From Sphingomonas koreensis (GTDB lineage Bacteria > Pseudomonadota > Alphaproteobacteria > Sphingomonadales > Sphingomonadaceae): a stretch of 64,000 nt of DNA. The position numbers and the translations under genes were made by a program. The notes beneath the pieces are model-generated. The model was not told the origin of the DNA, did no database searches, and worked only from the letters and a program-made list of their open reading frames with translations. The DNA is taken from NCBI GenBank assembly GCA_006438735.1, contig RCZF01000001.1:1426001-1490000 (forward strand), given 5' to 3'. Each line of letters begins with the position of its first letter. Position 1 is the first letter of the stretch. This document shows positions 17,098 to 29,749 of this stretch, in pieces.

Positions 17098-19152
17098 TCA
17101 ACCCTTGGCGGCAAGCGCCTCGAGCGTGGATTTGGTCAGCACCTGCGGCAGGACCTGCGGCTCTGACGCGCCGGGCGCATAATAGAGGTAGAGCGGCACG
17201 CCGGCGCGGTTGTGTGCCTCGATGAAGCGGCCGAGCTTGGCGTCGCCGTCGGTCCAGTCGCCTTCGAGGACGGCGACGTCATGCGCCTTGAAGGCGTTCT
17301 GCACGTCGTCCGTCTCGATCGCGGCCTTTTCGTTGACCTTGCACGTCAGGCACCAATCGGCGGTGAAATAGGCGAACACCGGGCGGTTCTGCGCGCGTAA
17401 TTCCGCGAGCTTGGCTTCGCTGAACGGCGTCACCCCGGCGGCGGAGGCGACGGCGCGCGGCGCCCGCGCGATCGTCGCGACCGCCGCCGCGGCGACCAGC
17501 AGCATCAGCACGCCGAGCACCCAGCCCGCGCCCAGCCCGCGCGCCTGTCGCCGGCCGACGATCCACAACAACACCGCGATCGTCAACGCCGCGCCGAGCC
17601 CGAGCGTCATGCCGTCGATCCCCGCCTGTCGCCCGAGCACCCAGGCGAGCGCCAGCGCGGTCAGGAACATCGGCACCGCGAGGATGTGGCGGAACGTCAC
17701 CATCCACCCGCCCGGTTTGGGCAGCCGCCGCCGAAGCGCGGGAATGAAACCGATCGCAAGGAACGGCAGCGCGAGCCCCAGGCCCAGTCCGGCGAACACC
17801 GCCAGCGCCGCCGGCCACGGCAGCACCAGCGCGGCGCCCAGCGCCGCGCCCATGAACGGCCCGGTGCACGGCGTCGCGATGAACGCGGCGAGCGCGCCGG
17901 TCGCGAACGCGCCGGTGACGCCGCCCGATTGGTTGACGAAGCGCGGCGTCGGCACTTCGAACAGCCCTGCGAGGTTGAACGAGATCGCCGTCGTCAGCAG
18001 CAACAGCGCCAGGATCGCATGTGGGTCCTGCAGCTGGAATGCCCAGCCGATCGTCGCGCCCGCGCCTCGCAGTGCGAGGATCGCGCCGCCCAGCGCTACG
18101 CACACCAGCACGACCCCGAGCGTATAGGCAATCGCTTCGCGCCGCGCTTCGCGTTCATCGACATTGGCCTTGGCCAGACTCAGCGCCTTGAGGCTCAGGA
18201 TGGGAAACACGCACGGCATGATATTGAGGATTAGCCCGCCGAGGACCGCGCCAAGCAGCGCGACGATCGCGATCCGCCACGCCGGCGCGTCGCCGGGTGC
18301 GGCAGCGGCGGTTGCGGTGCTGGCCGCAACCACGCCGGGCTGGGCGCTCACCGCCAGCCCGCGATCCGCATCGATTCGCAAGATGCCGTCGAGCGCACCG
18401 CCGCCCGCGCCCGCCGACTTGGTCGTGATGACAACGCGGTCGCCATCGCGCGTCACCGTTTGCGGCGCGGCGTAATTGAGCAGGTCCGTCGTACTCGCGA
18501 AGAAATAGGCCCCCTCGAGCGGCGCGCTCGCCGGATAGGGCACCGCGATCCGCAGCTGTCCGTTCGCCACCTGATAAGTGGCGGCCGATCCCAGCGGTTT
18601 GGGCTGCGCTTGTCGCCACTGATCGAATTGCGCGCGGCGATCGGGCGACACCGCGCCGTCGCCAACCGTCAGATCGGCCGACAGATCGGCGTTCTCGGGC
18701 ACGCAGATCTCGGCCGAACAAACCAGGTAGCTCATGTGCAGCTTGATCGGCAGCGGCGTGCCCTTGGCCAGCCCGGCCGGTACATGCAGCGTCACCAGCG
18801 GCGCATAGGGCTTTTCGTAGACATAGTTCATCAGCCCGGCGATCAGCAGCGTCGTCGGCATCGGATAGGCGGGGTCGCTCGCGGTCACGCCCTTGGGCAA
18901 GGTCCAGTCGAGCTTGGCCGGGAAGCCGGCATCGCCCGGATTGGTCCAATAGCCGTGCCAGCCGGCGGTCGGTCTCGTATCGAGCGCCAGCGTCACGTCG
19001 CTGCCCGCGGCGGGCGTATCGGTTTCGGCGACGAGGCGGATCGCGAGATGCGGCCCATCGCCAAGCGCGGGCGGGCCATCGGCCTGCGCCGTGCTGGCCA
19101 AGCCGAGCAGCGCGATCACAAACGTCACAAAAGCGAAACCCGTCGCGCGCAT
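17098..19152 (-). CDS. DsbD/ScsB family thiol-disulfide reductase
   Basis: From ATG 19152 the protein has 684 residues with a signal peptide ([12 protein letters not shown]). An N-terminal periplasmic beta domain carries [13 protein letters not shown] with a redox Cys pair. A membrane domain has [18 protein letters not shown] and [13 protein letters not shown], each with one Cys of the electron-passing pair. A C-terminal thioredoxin-like domain has [18 protein letters not shown]. This three-module layout passes electrons from cytosolic thioredoxin to periplasmic partners. The CxxxxC N-terminal motif and the WCLTC site look more like ScsB than classic DsbD. It is divergent from phoK. The annotated start was chosen because it opens a normal signal sequence. 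Confidence 0.93.
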   Translation of the reverse strand: MRATGFAFVTFVIALLGLASTAQADGPPALGDGPHLAIRLVAETDTPAAGSDVTLALDTRPTAGWHGYWTNPGDAGFPAKLDWTLPKGVTASDPAYPMPTTLLIAGLMNYVYEKPYAPLVTLHVPAGLAKGTPLPIKLHMSYLVCSAEICVPENADLSADLTVGDGAVSPDRRAQFDQWRQAQPKPLGSAATYQVANGQLRIAVPYPASAPLEGAYFFASTTDLLNYAAPQTVTRDGDRVVITTKSAGAGGGALDGILRIDADRGLAVSAQPGVVAASTATAAAAPGDAPAWRIAIVALLGAVLGGLILNIMPCVFPILSLKALSLAKANVDEREARREAIAYTLGVVLVCVALGGAILALRGAGATIGWAFQLQDPHAILALLLLTTAISFNLAGLFEVPTPRFVNQSGGVTGAFATGALAAFIATPCTGPFMGAALGAALVLPWPAALAVFAGLGLGLALPFLAIGFIPALRRRLPKPGGWMVTFRHILAVPMFLTALALAWVLGRQAGIDGMTLGLGAALTIAVLLWIVGRRQARGLGAGWVLGVLMLLVAAAAVATIARAPRAVASAAGVTPFSEAKLAELRAQNRPVFAYFTADWCLTCKVNEKAAIETDDVQNAFKAHDVAVLEGDWTDGDAKLGRFIEAHNRAGVPLYLYYAPGASEPQVLPQVLTKSTLEALAAKG

Positions 19153-19231
19153 GCGCTCATCCTTGTCAGTCGCGGCCCGCTGCTCAATAGCGGGCCCTGA
19201 TCCGCTTTGCACCTGAAGGTGAGGAGATACC

Positions 19232-20902
19232 GTGAAAGCCCGCACAATCATCGCCGCCCTTGCGCTCGTGTCGCTCGCCGTCCCTGCCGCCGCGCAGACC
19301 GCGACGATGCCCCCTTCCGGGCCGCCGATGCCGGCGCCGTCTCCCAAAAGCGCGCCGACGCTGCTCGTCGCGATCTCGATCGATCAATTCTCCGCCGATC
19401 TGTTCCAGGAATATCGCAACCGCTTCACCGGCGGCTTCGCGCGGTTGCTCGACGGCGGCGTCTTCCCCTCGGGCTATCAAAGCCACGCCGCGACCGAGAC
19501 CTGCCCCGGCCATTCGACGCTGATGACGGGGATGCGCCCCGAACACACCGGAATGATCGCCAACAATTGGATGAACCTCAAATCAAAGCTCGCGGACCAG
19601 AAAATCTATTGCGTCGAGGACGAAACGATCGCCGGCAGCACGCATGATAAATACACCGTCGATGACGTCCACCTGCTCGTGCCGACGCTCGGCGAGCGGA
19701 TGAAGGCGGCGAACCCGGCGAGCCGCAACGTCTCGGTATCGGGCAAGGACCGCGCGGCGGTGATGATGGGCGGCCACAAACAGGGGCTCGATCAGATCTG
19801 GTGGTGGGGCGGCAACGGCTTCGTCACTTATGCCGGGCGGGAGACGCCGCCCGTGATCACCAGAGCGAACCAGGCGGTGAAAGCCGAATTGGCGCAAGCG
19901 CAACCGGCGCTCGAGCTCCCCGATTTCTGCGTGCCCCGCGCCCGCGCGATCGCGGTCAAGCCGGGGCTCACCGTCGGCGACGGCCGTTTCACGCGCGCCG
20001 CCGGCGACGGCAATGCCTTCAAGGCCTCACCCGAATTCGACGGCGCGACGCTGGCGCTCGCCGGGGGCCTCGTCCAATCGATGAAACTGGGCCAGGGCAG
20101 CGCGCCCGACATGCTCAACATCTCGCTGTCGGCGACCGATTACGTCGGCCATGCTTATGGCACGCAGGGGAGCGAGATGTGCCTGCAACTCGCCTCGCTC
20201 GACCGCGATCTTGGCGATTTCTTCCACATGCTCGATGCGACGGGCGTCGATTATGCCGTGGTGCTGTCGGCCGATCATGGCGGCATCGACCTTCCCGAAC
20301 GGCTCGACGAGCAAGCGATGCCGATGGCGAAACGCGTCGATGCGGCGTTCGATCTCAAGGCGATGTCGAAGGCGATCGCCGCCAAGCTGGGGCTCGAGGA
20401 CAATCCGCTCAGCTATTCGGAAAGCAATGTCTATGTCGATCCGGCATTGACCAAGGCGCAGCACGACACCGTCGTCGGCGAGGCGAAGGCGATGCTGCTC
20501 GCCGAACCCGATGTCGCCGCGGTGTTCACCGCCGACGAGATCGCCGCCGCGCCCGAGCCGAGCGGTCCGCCCGAAACCTGGCCGCTGATCGAGCGCGCCA
20601 AGGCGAGCTTCTATCGCCCGCGTTCGGGCGATCTGGTCGTGGCGCTCAAGCCCCGCGTGTCGTCGATTGGCGATGCAACCAAAGGCACGGTGGCGACGCA
20701 CGGCAGCTTCTGGGATTACGATCGCCGCGTGCCGATCCTGTTCTGGCGCATGGGCATGACGCCGTTCGAACAGCCGCTGTCGGTGGAGACGGTTGACATC
20801 GCCCCGACGCTCTCCGCGCTGATCCATCTGCCGCTCGCCGCACCGACGATGGACGGCCGCTGCCTCGATCTCGACGCCGGTTCGGGGAATACGTGTCGAT
20901 AG
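19232..20902 (+). CDS. phoK: PhoK-type alkaline phosphatase
   Basis: This 556-residue secreted enzyme closely resembles the sphingomonad alkaline phosphatase PhoK/SPAP in order and motifs. It has a signal peptide ending near AAAQ at residue 22, then LLVAISIDQFSADLFQEYRN (metal Asp near 51), GYQSHAATETCPGHST with the nucleophile Thr90, GKDRAAVMMGG, SATDYVGHAYG, VLSADHGGIDLPERL, and a C-terminal VATHGSFWDYDRRVPILFW. It belongs to the type I phosphodiesterase/PafA group that uses Thr rather than Ser and two zinc ions. It releases phosphate from organic esters outside the inner membrane. It is divergent from the DsbD-like gene. No Pho box was identified with confidence upstream. Confidence 0.95.
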   Translation: MKARTIIAALALVSLAVPAAAQTATMPPSGPPMPAPSPKSAPTLLVAISIDQFSADLFQEYRNRFTGGFARLLDGGVFPSGYQSHAATETCPGHSTLMTGMRPEHTGMIANNWMNLKSKLADQKIYCVEDETIAGSTHDKYTVDDVHLLVPTLGERMKAANPASRNVSVSGKDRAAVMMGGHKQGLDQIWWWGGNGFVTYAGRETPPVITRANQAVKAELAQAQPALELPDFCVPRARAIAVKPGLTVGDGRFTRAAGDGNAFKASPEFDGATLALAGGLVQSMKLGQGSAPDMLNISLSATDYVGHAYGTQGSEMCLQLASLDRDLGDFFHMLDATGVDYAVVLSADHGGIDLPERLDEQAMPMAKRVDAAFDLKAMSKAIAAKLGLEDNPLSYSESNVYVDPALTKAQHDTVVGEAKAMLLAEPDVAAVFTADEIAAAPEPSGPPETWPLIERAKASFYRPRSGDLVVALKPRVSSIGDATKGTVATHGSFWDYDRRVPILFWRMGMTPFEQPLSVETVDIAPTLSALIHLPLAAPTMDGRCLDLDAGSGNTCR

Positions 20903-20985
20903 CTGCGCGACCCTCTTCGTTCCGCGGCGCAGGCCGGGGAAGCGCTAACAGAATCCGCGTTCCTACTTCAGCATGACGGCGCCGG

Positions 20986-21909
20986 TCACCGCTCCTCGAA
21001 CCGCCGCACCCCTGCGCCCAGCGTATTCCCGGTCACGCTGATGCTGTCGCCGCTCAGATCCGCCACGAACGCCGGGCTGCGGTCGATCCCCGGCGCCAGG
21101 CTCGCGGTATTGCCCTCGATCCGCAGCCCGTCGGACGAGAATTTCTTCCCTTCCGCGGCGACGACGATGAAGCCGGTCCAATTCTCCTTGTCCTTGCCCT
21201 GGACGAAGGTGTTGCGCGCGATCAGGCCGGTGCCGCCGTTCGACATGTCGATCATGTAATTGGTCTTGTGGCCGTGGCTGTCGTCGAAGCTGTTGTCGGT
21301 GATCGCCACCCGCGCGGTGCGCACCTTGACGTAATGCCCGCCCTGCCCGCGCTCGAAGCGCGAATGCGTGACGGTCACCTGCCCCTGATTCTCGAGATAG
21401 ATCGAATGCGCGCAATCATAGGCCGCGTCGCAGGTGCCGAGCCCGGAAAAGGTCGAATGGTCGATCACGATCTGCTGGTTGCCCGGCTCGCCGCCGAGGA
21501 TGCCTTCCTGGCTGTCGAGGAACATCGAATTTTTGACCGTCAGATTGCCGCTCTCGGTGCGCACGCCGGCGCCGTTGCCGTCGCTCACCGCCATATTGCG
21601 GAACACCAGCCCGTCGACCGTCGATCCTTCGCCGCGGAGGACCAGCGCCGCCTTGCCCTCGCATGCGGTGCCGTCGAAGATCGCCTTGCCCGGCTCCGCC
21701 GCCTGAAAGGTGATGTGACCGCCCTGCTGCACTGCGCACTGGTGATAGACGCCGGGCGCAATCAGGATCGTCGCGGTGCCGAGCCGGATCGAGCTGACCG
21801 CATCCTGCAATTGCGCGAAGCTGCGGCCATCGACGGTGAATGGCCCGCTCTCCTGGGCGATCGCCGGCGTGGCGATCGAGGCAGCGAACAGAGCAAGGAC
21901 GAGGCGCAT
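20986..21909 (-). CDS. Secreted right-handed parallel beta-helix repeat protein
   Basis: This 307-residue protein has a signal peptide (LFAASIATPAIAQ, cleavage near residue 19). Asn/Gly-punctuated turns repeat through the rest: GLVFRNMAVSDGNGAGVRTESGNLTVKNSMF, DHSTFSGLG, VTHSRFERGQGGHYVKV, ITDNSFDD, IARNTFVQG and IEGNTASL. This spacing of about 22 residues is typical of PbH1 beta-helices of polysaccharide-acting enzymes. The catalytic activity cannot be read from the sequence. It is divergent from the UPF0718 permease and convergent with phoK. Most members are periplasmic or secreted. Confidence 0.85.
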   Translation of the reverse strand: MRLVLALFAASIATPAIAQESGPFTVDGRSFAQLQDAVSSIRLGTATILIAPGVYHQCAVQQGGHITFQAAEPGKAIFDGTACEGKAALVLRGEGSTVDGLVFRNMAVSDGNGAGVRTESGNLTVKNSMFLDSQEGILGGEPGNQQIVIDHSTFSGLGTCDAAYDCAHSIYLENQGQVTVTHSRFERGQGGHYVKVRTARVAITDNSFDDSHGHKTNYMIDMSNGGTGLIARNTFVQGKDKENWTGFIVVAAEGKKFSSDGLRIEGNTASLAPGIDRSPAFVADLSGDSISVTGNTLGAGVRRFEER

Positions 21910-22059
21910 GGGAAATTCCTTTCGCGCTCAGGCTGGCCGCTGCGCCGCGCGATCGGAAGCCTAATTGAGGGTTAATCCCGGCTCTCGCCGGTACAAAACC
22001 TTGCCAGGCCAACGCTCTGTCCCATATCGGACCGTATCCCGACACGATTTAGGCGATGC

Positions 22060-23175
22060 ATGACCCCGCTCCTGCACCATATCGGCGACGCGCTTCTGAT
22101 GGCGCTCGGCATGTTCTGGAAGACGGCCTGGTCGCTGGTGCTCGGTTTCGCCATCTCCGCCGTGCTGCAGACCATCGTCCCGGCGGAAACGCTGCGCGAC
22201 AAGTTCGGCAAGGGCGGCGCAAGGGAAATCACGCTCGCCGCCGCGCTCGGCGCCGCCAGCTCGAGCTGTTCCTACGCCGCCGCCGCGGTGATGCGTACGT
22301 TGTTCAAGAAGGGCGCTTCGCTCGTCACCGCGCTCGCCTTCCTGTTCGCCGCCACCAATCTCGTGCTTGAGCTCGGCGTCATCATTCTGTTGCTGATGGG
22401 CTGGCAGTTCATGGCCGCCGAATGGATCGGCGGCGTCGCGCTGATCGTGGTGATGGTGGTGATCGTCAAGCTCACCTATCCGAACAAGCTCGCCGAAGAA
22501 GCGCGCGCGCATCCCGAACCCGGCAACAGCCATCACCACGCCTCGACCGACGACGGCAAGAGCTGGCGCGAGCGCCTCGCCGATCCCGATACGCGCGTGA
22601 CGGTGGCGCAGGCGTTCACGATGGAATGGGGCATGCTGTGGAAGGATCTCGCGATCGGTTTCCTGGTCGGCGGCTTCCTCGCCGTGTTCGTGCCGGCCAG
22701 CGTGTGGCAGGGGCTGTTCCTCACCGATGCGCCCGATTGGCTGCGCATTCCCGCCAACGCCGTGATCGGCCCGCTGGTCGCAATGGTCACCTTCGTCTGC
22801 TCGATCGGCAACGTGCCGCTGGCGGCGGTGCTGTGGGGCGGCGGCGCGACCTTCGGCGGCGTCATCGCCTTTCTCTACGGCGATCTGATCGTGCTGCCGC
22901 TGCTCGACGTCTATCGCCGCTATTTCGGGTGGAAGTTCGCCGCCTATATCGGCCTCGTGCTGTTCGCCGCGATGGCGATCGCCGCGATGCTGATCGATCT
23001 CGTCTTTGCCGCGATCGGCATCGTCCCCGGCGATGCGATCGACATCCGGCACGAAATGACGACGTTCGCGATCGATTACACTTTCTGGCTGAACATTGTG
23101 TTCGGCGTACTCGGCCTGTGGCTATGGCGACTGAGCAAGCGCCAGCCGGCGGCGAAAAGCCACTGCTGCCACTGA
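22060..23175 (+). CDS. UPF0718 (YraQ/ArsP-like) permease
   Basis: This 371-residue membrane protein has two similar halves, each with four to five helices. The first carries LGAASSSCSYAAAAVMRTLFKKG and the second VTFVCSIGNVPLAAVLWGGG, the Cys-containing half-repeat motifs of the UPF0718/ArsP family. The central loop contains HHHASTDDG and the C-terminus ends KSHCCH, both possible metal-binding patches. Relatives export organoarsenicals or copper/zinc, or have no known substrate. The ATG at 22060 follows the divergent gap to the beta-helix gene, with no strong Shine-Dalgarno. A family A repeat follows the gene. Confidence 0.88.
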   Translation: MTPLLHHIGDALLMALGMFWKTAWSLVLGFAISAVLQTIVPAETLRDKFGKGGAREITLAAALGAASSSCSYAAAAVMRTLFKKGASLVTALAFLFAATNLVLELGVIILLLMGWQFMAAEWIGGVALIVVMVVIVKLTYPNKLAEEARAHPEPGNSHHHASTDDGKSWRERLADPDTRVTVAQAFTMEWGMLWKDLAIGFLVGGFLAVFVPASVWQGLFLTDAPDWLRIPANAVIGPLVAMVTFVCSIGNVPLAAVLWGGGATFGGVIAFLYGDLIVLPLLDVYRRYFGWKFAAYIGLVLFAAMAIAAMLIDLVFAAIGIVPGDAIDIRHEMTTFAIDYTFWLNIVFGVLGLWLWRLSKRQPAAKSHCCH

Positions 23176-23181
23176 CATACC

Positions 23182-23269
23182 GTCATCCCCGCGAAAGCGG
23201 GGACCCATCTCCCACGGTATCCCAAGTAACGATCGACACGAGATCGGCCTCCGTCTTCGCGGGCGTGAC
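23182..23269. repeat. Long inverted repeat, family A (degenerate right arm)
   Basis: The left arm GTCATCCCCGCGAAAGCGGG at 23182 is identical to the start of the arms at 7593 and 47296. The right arm (near 23251-23269, CTTCGCGGGCGTGAC) has decayed. It sits between the convergent permease and metH genes and can form stems that would slow polymerase from both sides. Confidence 0.7.
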
Positions 23270-23278
23270 GGTCAACGC

Positions 23279-25876
<2,598 letters not shown>

Positions 25877-25884
25877 TGTCGTCC

Positions 25885-25993
25885 TTCTCCCTCTCCCCTT
25901 TCAGGAGAGAGGGCCGGGGAGAGGGGGAATCATGGAGCGGAGCACGTCGGTAACTGCCCCTCTCCAACCTTCTCCCCTGAAAGGGGAGAGGGC
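25885..25993. repeat. Family B repeat between the metH halves
   Basis: Two short hairpins, at about 25889-25914 (CTCCCCTTTCAGGAGAG core) and 25971-25989 (TCTCCCCTGAAAGGGGAGA), frame a spacer. They are similar to elements at 27065, 41841 and 45267. The minus-strand purine-rich edge provides the Shine-Dalgarno of the downstream metH part. The element interrupts the operon but leaves spacing functional. Confidence 0.75.
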
Positions 25994-26001
25994 TTTTGGC
26001 A

Positions 26002-27048
<1,047 letters not shown>

Positions 27049-27064
27049 CGTCTTCGTTCCTTCT

Positions 27065-27154
27065 CCCCTCCCGCTTGCGGGAGGGGTCGGGGGAGGGCAT
27101 GTCCGTCGTGGGAGGAACAGACCCTCCCCTAGCCCCTCCCGCAAGCGGGAGGGG
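27065..27154. repeat. Family B repeat between metF and metH
   Basis: Two near-identical 22-base palindromes, CCCCTCCCGCTTGCGGGAGG with GG (27065-27086) and CCCCTCCCGCAAGCGGGAGG with GG (27133-27154), flank a 46-base spacer. Each arm folds alone and both can pair with each other. The minus-strand edge contributes GGGGAGAAGGA, the ribosome-binding site of the metH N-terminal gene. Confidence 0.85.
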
Positions 27155-27159
27155 AAAAG

Positions 27160-28101
27160 CTAAGCCGCCACGGCATTCTCGCCCGCCTTCGCCCGCAACC
27201 CCAGCAAATGGCAGATCGCGTAGCTCAGCTCGGCGCGGTTGAGCGTGTAGAAGTGAAACTCGCGCACGCCGCCGGCATAGAGCTTGCGGCACATCTCGGC
27301 CGCCACCGTCGCCGCGACCAGCTGACGCGCACCGGGATGGTCGTCCAGGCCTTCGAACAATCGGTCCATCCACGCCGGAATCGCCGCGCCGCACATGCCA
27401 GCGAACTTGCGCGTCTGCGCCACATTCGACACCGGCAGGATACCCGGCACGATTTCCGCGCCGATCCCCGCCGCCGCGGCCTTGTCGCGAAAGCGGAAGA
27501 AGGCCTCGGGCGTGAAGAAGAATTGCGTGATCGCGCGGTTGGCGCCGGCATCGATCTTGCGCTTCAGATTGTCGATATCGCTATGATCATCGGCCGAATC
27601 GGGATGGCATTCGGGATAGGCCGCCACCGAAATCTCGAACGGGTGGAGCTTGCGCAGGCCCGCCACCAAATCCGCCGCATTCTCATACCCGCCGGGATGC
27701 GCGGCATAGGCGGCACCCGCCACCGGCGGATCGCCGCGCAACGCGACGATGTGCCGCACGCCCGCCGCCCAATATTCCTCGGCGACCGCATCGATCTCAG
27801 CCTTTGTCGCCTCGACGCAGGTCAGATGCGCGGCCGCCGCCAGCGGCGTCTCGCGCTGGATGCGCGCGACCGTCGCATGCGTGCGCTCGCGCGTCGACCC
27901 GCCTGCCCCGTAAGTCACCGACACGAAACGCGGTCCCAGCGGCGCCAGTGTCTCGATCGCTTCCCACAAGGTGGCGTCCATCTTCTCGGTCTTCGGCGGA
28001 AAGAATTCGAACGACACGCCGACATCGCCCGCCAGATCGGCGAACAGCGGCGTGTCGAGCGCGCGGCGCGCTTCCTCGAGCTCGGGAACGGTCAGGCTCA
28101 T
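27160..28101 (-). CDS. metF: 5,10-methylenetetrahydrofolate reductase
   Basis: From ATG 28101 the protein has 313 residues. This FAD-dependent TIM barrel reduces methylene-THF to methyl-THF, the methyl donor used by MetH. Motifs are VSFEFFPPKTEKMDATLW near residue 31, PRFVSVTYGAGGSTRERT, AHLTCVEAT, VALRGDPP, and the NRAITQFFF and PGILPVSN strands. The substrate-binding and FAD-binding residues of the E. coli enzyme (Glu in FEFFPP, Asp in RGDPP) are present. The start codon overlaps the stop of the ArsR-methyltransferase gene by four bases (ATGA), so both are coupled. Codons upstream to 28149 belong to the overlapping gene. Confidence 0.97.
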   Translation of the reverse strand: MSLTVPELEEARRALDTPLFADLAGDVGVSFEFFPPKTEKMDATLWEAIETLAPLGPRFVSVTYGAGGSTRERTHATVARIQRETPLAAAAHLTCVEATKAEIDAVAEEYWAAGVRHIVALRGDPPVAGAAYAAHPGGYENAADLVAGLRKLHPFEISVAAYPECHPDSADDHSDIDNLKRKIDAGANRAITQFFFTPEAFFRFRDKAAAAGIGAEIVPGILPVSNVAQTRKFAGMCGAAIPAWMDRLFEGLDDHPGARQLVAATVAAEMCRKLYAGGVREFHFYTLNRAELSYAICHLLGLRAKAGENAVAA

Positions 28102-29057
28102 GCCGCCTTCGCCTGCTTGAGATCGCTCGCGCCCTTGCGCGCCAGCCACAATTTCACCGTCAGTTCCCCGCCCTCCAGCGTCTCGGTCCGCACCGGCAGC
28201 AGCCCCGCCGCGTCGAACCAGCCCAATATCTGCTCGTCGGAAAAGCCCAGCCGCGCGTGCGCGTCACGCGTGCGCAGTTCTTCCAGATCATGCGGCGCGA
28301 AATCGACGATCAGCAACCGGCCTCCATCGCCGAGCACGCGCGCCGCTTCCATGATCGCCGCACCCGGCTGCTGCGCGAAATGCAACACATGATGCACGAT
28401 CGCCGCATCCGCCGCCCCGTCGCCGAGCGGCAGCGCATAAAGATCGGCCTGACGCAATTCGGCGTGCGTCAGCCCTTGTTCGGCCAGCTTGACCCGCGCC
28501 AGCCGCAGCATTTCCGAGCTGCGATCGATCCCCAGCGCATTCTCCGCCTGCCCGGCGAACAGCTCGAGCATCCGCCCGGTGCCGGTGCCGATATCGATCA
28601 GCTGGCCGATCGGCGAGCCGCCGAGCACCGCCTTCATCGCCTCCTCGACCTGGCTTTCGGCGACGTGGAGCGATCGGATCGCATCCCATTCGCCGGCATG
28701 TTGCGAGAACCACCCTTGCGCCGCCGCGGCGCGATCGGCGCGCACCGCCGCCAGCCGCGCGGCGTCCGCCACCGCCCAATGATCGGGCTCGATCTTCTGC
28801 CAAGCATCGAGCGCCGCCTGCACCGGCGCGAGCCGATCGGGCGCGCCCGGCGCAACGAACACCCAGCTGCCTTCCTTGCGCCGCTCGACCAGTTCGGCAT
28901 CGCACAGGATCTTCACATGCCGGCTGACCCGCGGCTGGCTCTGCCCCAGCACTTGCGCGAGCTCACCGACCGACAGCTCCATCGATCGCAGCAGCGCAAG
29001 GATGCGCAGCCGCGTCGAATCGGCGAGGGCACGGAAGATGTCGAGCGCGATGGTCAT
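28098..29057 (-). CDS. ArsR-family regulator fused to a SAM-dependent methyltransferase domain (SahR-like)
   Basis: The 319-residue protein starts MTIALDIFRALADSTRLRIL, an ArsR winged helix (residues 1-90) with GELAQVLGQSQPRVSRHVKIL as the recognition region. A class I methyltransferase domain follows, with LIDIGTGTGRMLELFAG near residue 180 and ADAAIVHHVLHFAQQP. No ArsR metal-binding Cys pair is seen. In proteobacteria such fusions next to methionine-cycle genes are thought to sense S-adenosylhomocysteine or SAM rather than methylate DNA; this is inference. It is the first gene of the operon with metF and both metH parts. A perfect 20-base palindrome stands 12 bases before its start, so it likely represses its own operon. 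Confidence 0.9.
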   Translation of the reverse strand: MTIALDIFRALADSTRLRILALLRSMELSVGELAQVLGQSQPRVSRHVKILCDAELVERRKEGSWVFVAPGAPDRLAPVQAALDAWQKIEPDHWAVADAARLAAVRADRAAAAQGWFSQHAGEWDAIRSLHVAESQVEEAMKAVLGGSPIGQLIDIGTGTGRMLELFAGQAENALGIDRSSEMLRLARVKLAEQGLTHAELRQADLYALPLGDGAADAAIVHHVLHFAQQPGAAIMEAARVLGDGGRLLIVDFAPHDLEELRTRDAHARLGFSDEQILGWFDAAGLLPVRTETLEGGELTVKLWLARKGASDLKQAKAA

Positions 29058-29068
29058 GTCGGATATAG

Positions 29069-29088
29069 ATATAAAGATATCTTTATAT
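29069..29088 (-). promoter_or_regulatory. Perfect 20-base palindromic operator of the methionine operon
   Basis: ATATAAAGATATCTTTATAT is an exact palindrome and the most AT-rich patch nearby. It lies 12 bases before the ArsR-methyltransferase start, inside the expected 5' leader or promoter. ArsR-family dimers bind such dyads, so it is the obvious site for the adjacent regulator to control the metF-metH transcript. The base pattern is direct; the binding is inferred. Confidence 0.85.
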
Positions 29089-29199
29089 GAGGTCAACGAA
29101 GCAGTCGCGACGGTTCGGGATTGCGCCGGAGCACGGGCTTGGCTAGCCCTTGTCGCCTCATTCGGCCCGATCCGGGTCCAGTCGCAAAAGGACGTTTGC

Positions 29200-29490
29200 A
29201 TGAAGAAACTCGCTCTCCTGCCGATCGCGCTTCTCGCCGCCGCCAGCCTCGGCGCCTGCAGCCAGAAGGCGCAGGACGAAACCGCCGAAGCCGCCAACAC
29301 CAGCGCCGCCGATGCCGATGCGACGATGGGCCAGGCCGTCAACGACACCGACGCCGCGACCGACAACGCGCTCGGCGCCGCCGGCACCGCGATGGACAAT
29401 GCCGGCGATGCCGTCAGCAACACCGCCGACAGCGCAGCCGACGCCACCGGTAATGCGATGGTCGATGCCGGCAACGCGATCGAGGATTGA
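29200..29490 (+). CDS. Alanine/aspartate-rich lipoprotein
   Basis: The 96-residue protein has a lipoprotein signal (MKKLALLPIALLAAASLGAC, lipobox LGAC, lipidated Cys20). The rest is low complexity, with repeated Ala-Asp-Asn-Thr units such as NDTDAATDNALGAAGTAMDN and ATGNAMVDAGNAIED, predicting an amphipathic or coiled helix. It is similar in style to small entericidin-like or Lpp-like proteins of the envelope. I recognise no defined family. It is divergent from the methionine regulator. A strong stem-loop follows, so it probably has its own transcript. The Shine-Dalgarno AAAAGGA lies 8 bases before the ATG. Confidence 0.8.
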   Translation: MKKLALLPIALLAAASLGACSQKAQDETAEAANTSAADADATMGQAVNDTDAATDNALGAAGTAMDNAGDAVSNTADSAADATGNAMVDAGNAIED

Positions 29491-29508
29491 TCGGGATACA
29501 TCTTCGCG

Positions 29509-29537
29509 GGGCCGCGTTCCGATAAGGACCGCGGCCC
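29509..29537 (+). terminator. Stem-loop after the Ala-rich lipoprotein gene
   Basis: GGGCCGCG at 29509-29516 pairs with CGCGGCCC at 29530-29537 around a 13-base loop, with a further TCC/GGA pair inside. The downstream sequence is TTCGCTTGTC, a weak T-rich tail. It would act as a partial terminator between the two lipoprotein genes. Confidence 0.6.
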
Positions 29538-29563
29538 TTCGCTTGTCTGGGGAAAATCATCCG

Positions 29564-29749
29564 ATGCGCGCGCTGATGCTCACGCCGTTGCTGTTGCTCG
29601 CCGCCTGCGGGCAGCGCGCCGACGATCCCGGTCTCGGCGGGCTCAGCCATAGCGAGGCGAGCCAGCTCAACGACGCCGCGGTGATGCTCGACGCCAACAG
29701 CGTGTCGGCCGACGCCGTCTCGACCAACGATCAGGAGCCTTCCCCATGA
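29564..29749 (+). CDS. Short lipoprotein upstream of an aldo/keto reductase
   Basis: The 61-residue protein begins MRALMLTPLLLLAACGQRAD, a lipoprotein signal with lipobox LAAC (Cys15). The mature part is short and hydrophilic (SHSEASQLNDAAVMLDANSV...) with no family I recognise. Its stop overlaps the aldo/keto reductase start (ATGA at 29746-29749), so translation is coupled. The overlap and the clear lipobox support a real gene. A role at the envelope is possible but unknown. Confidence 0.75.
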   Translation: MRALMLTPLLLLAACGQRADDPGLGGLSHSEASQLNDAAVMLDANSVSADAVSTNDQEPSP

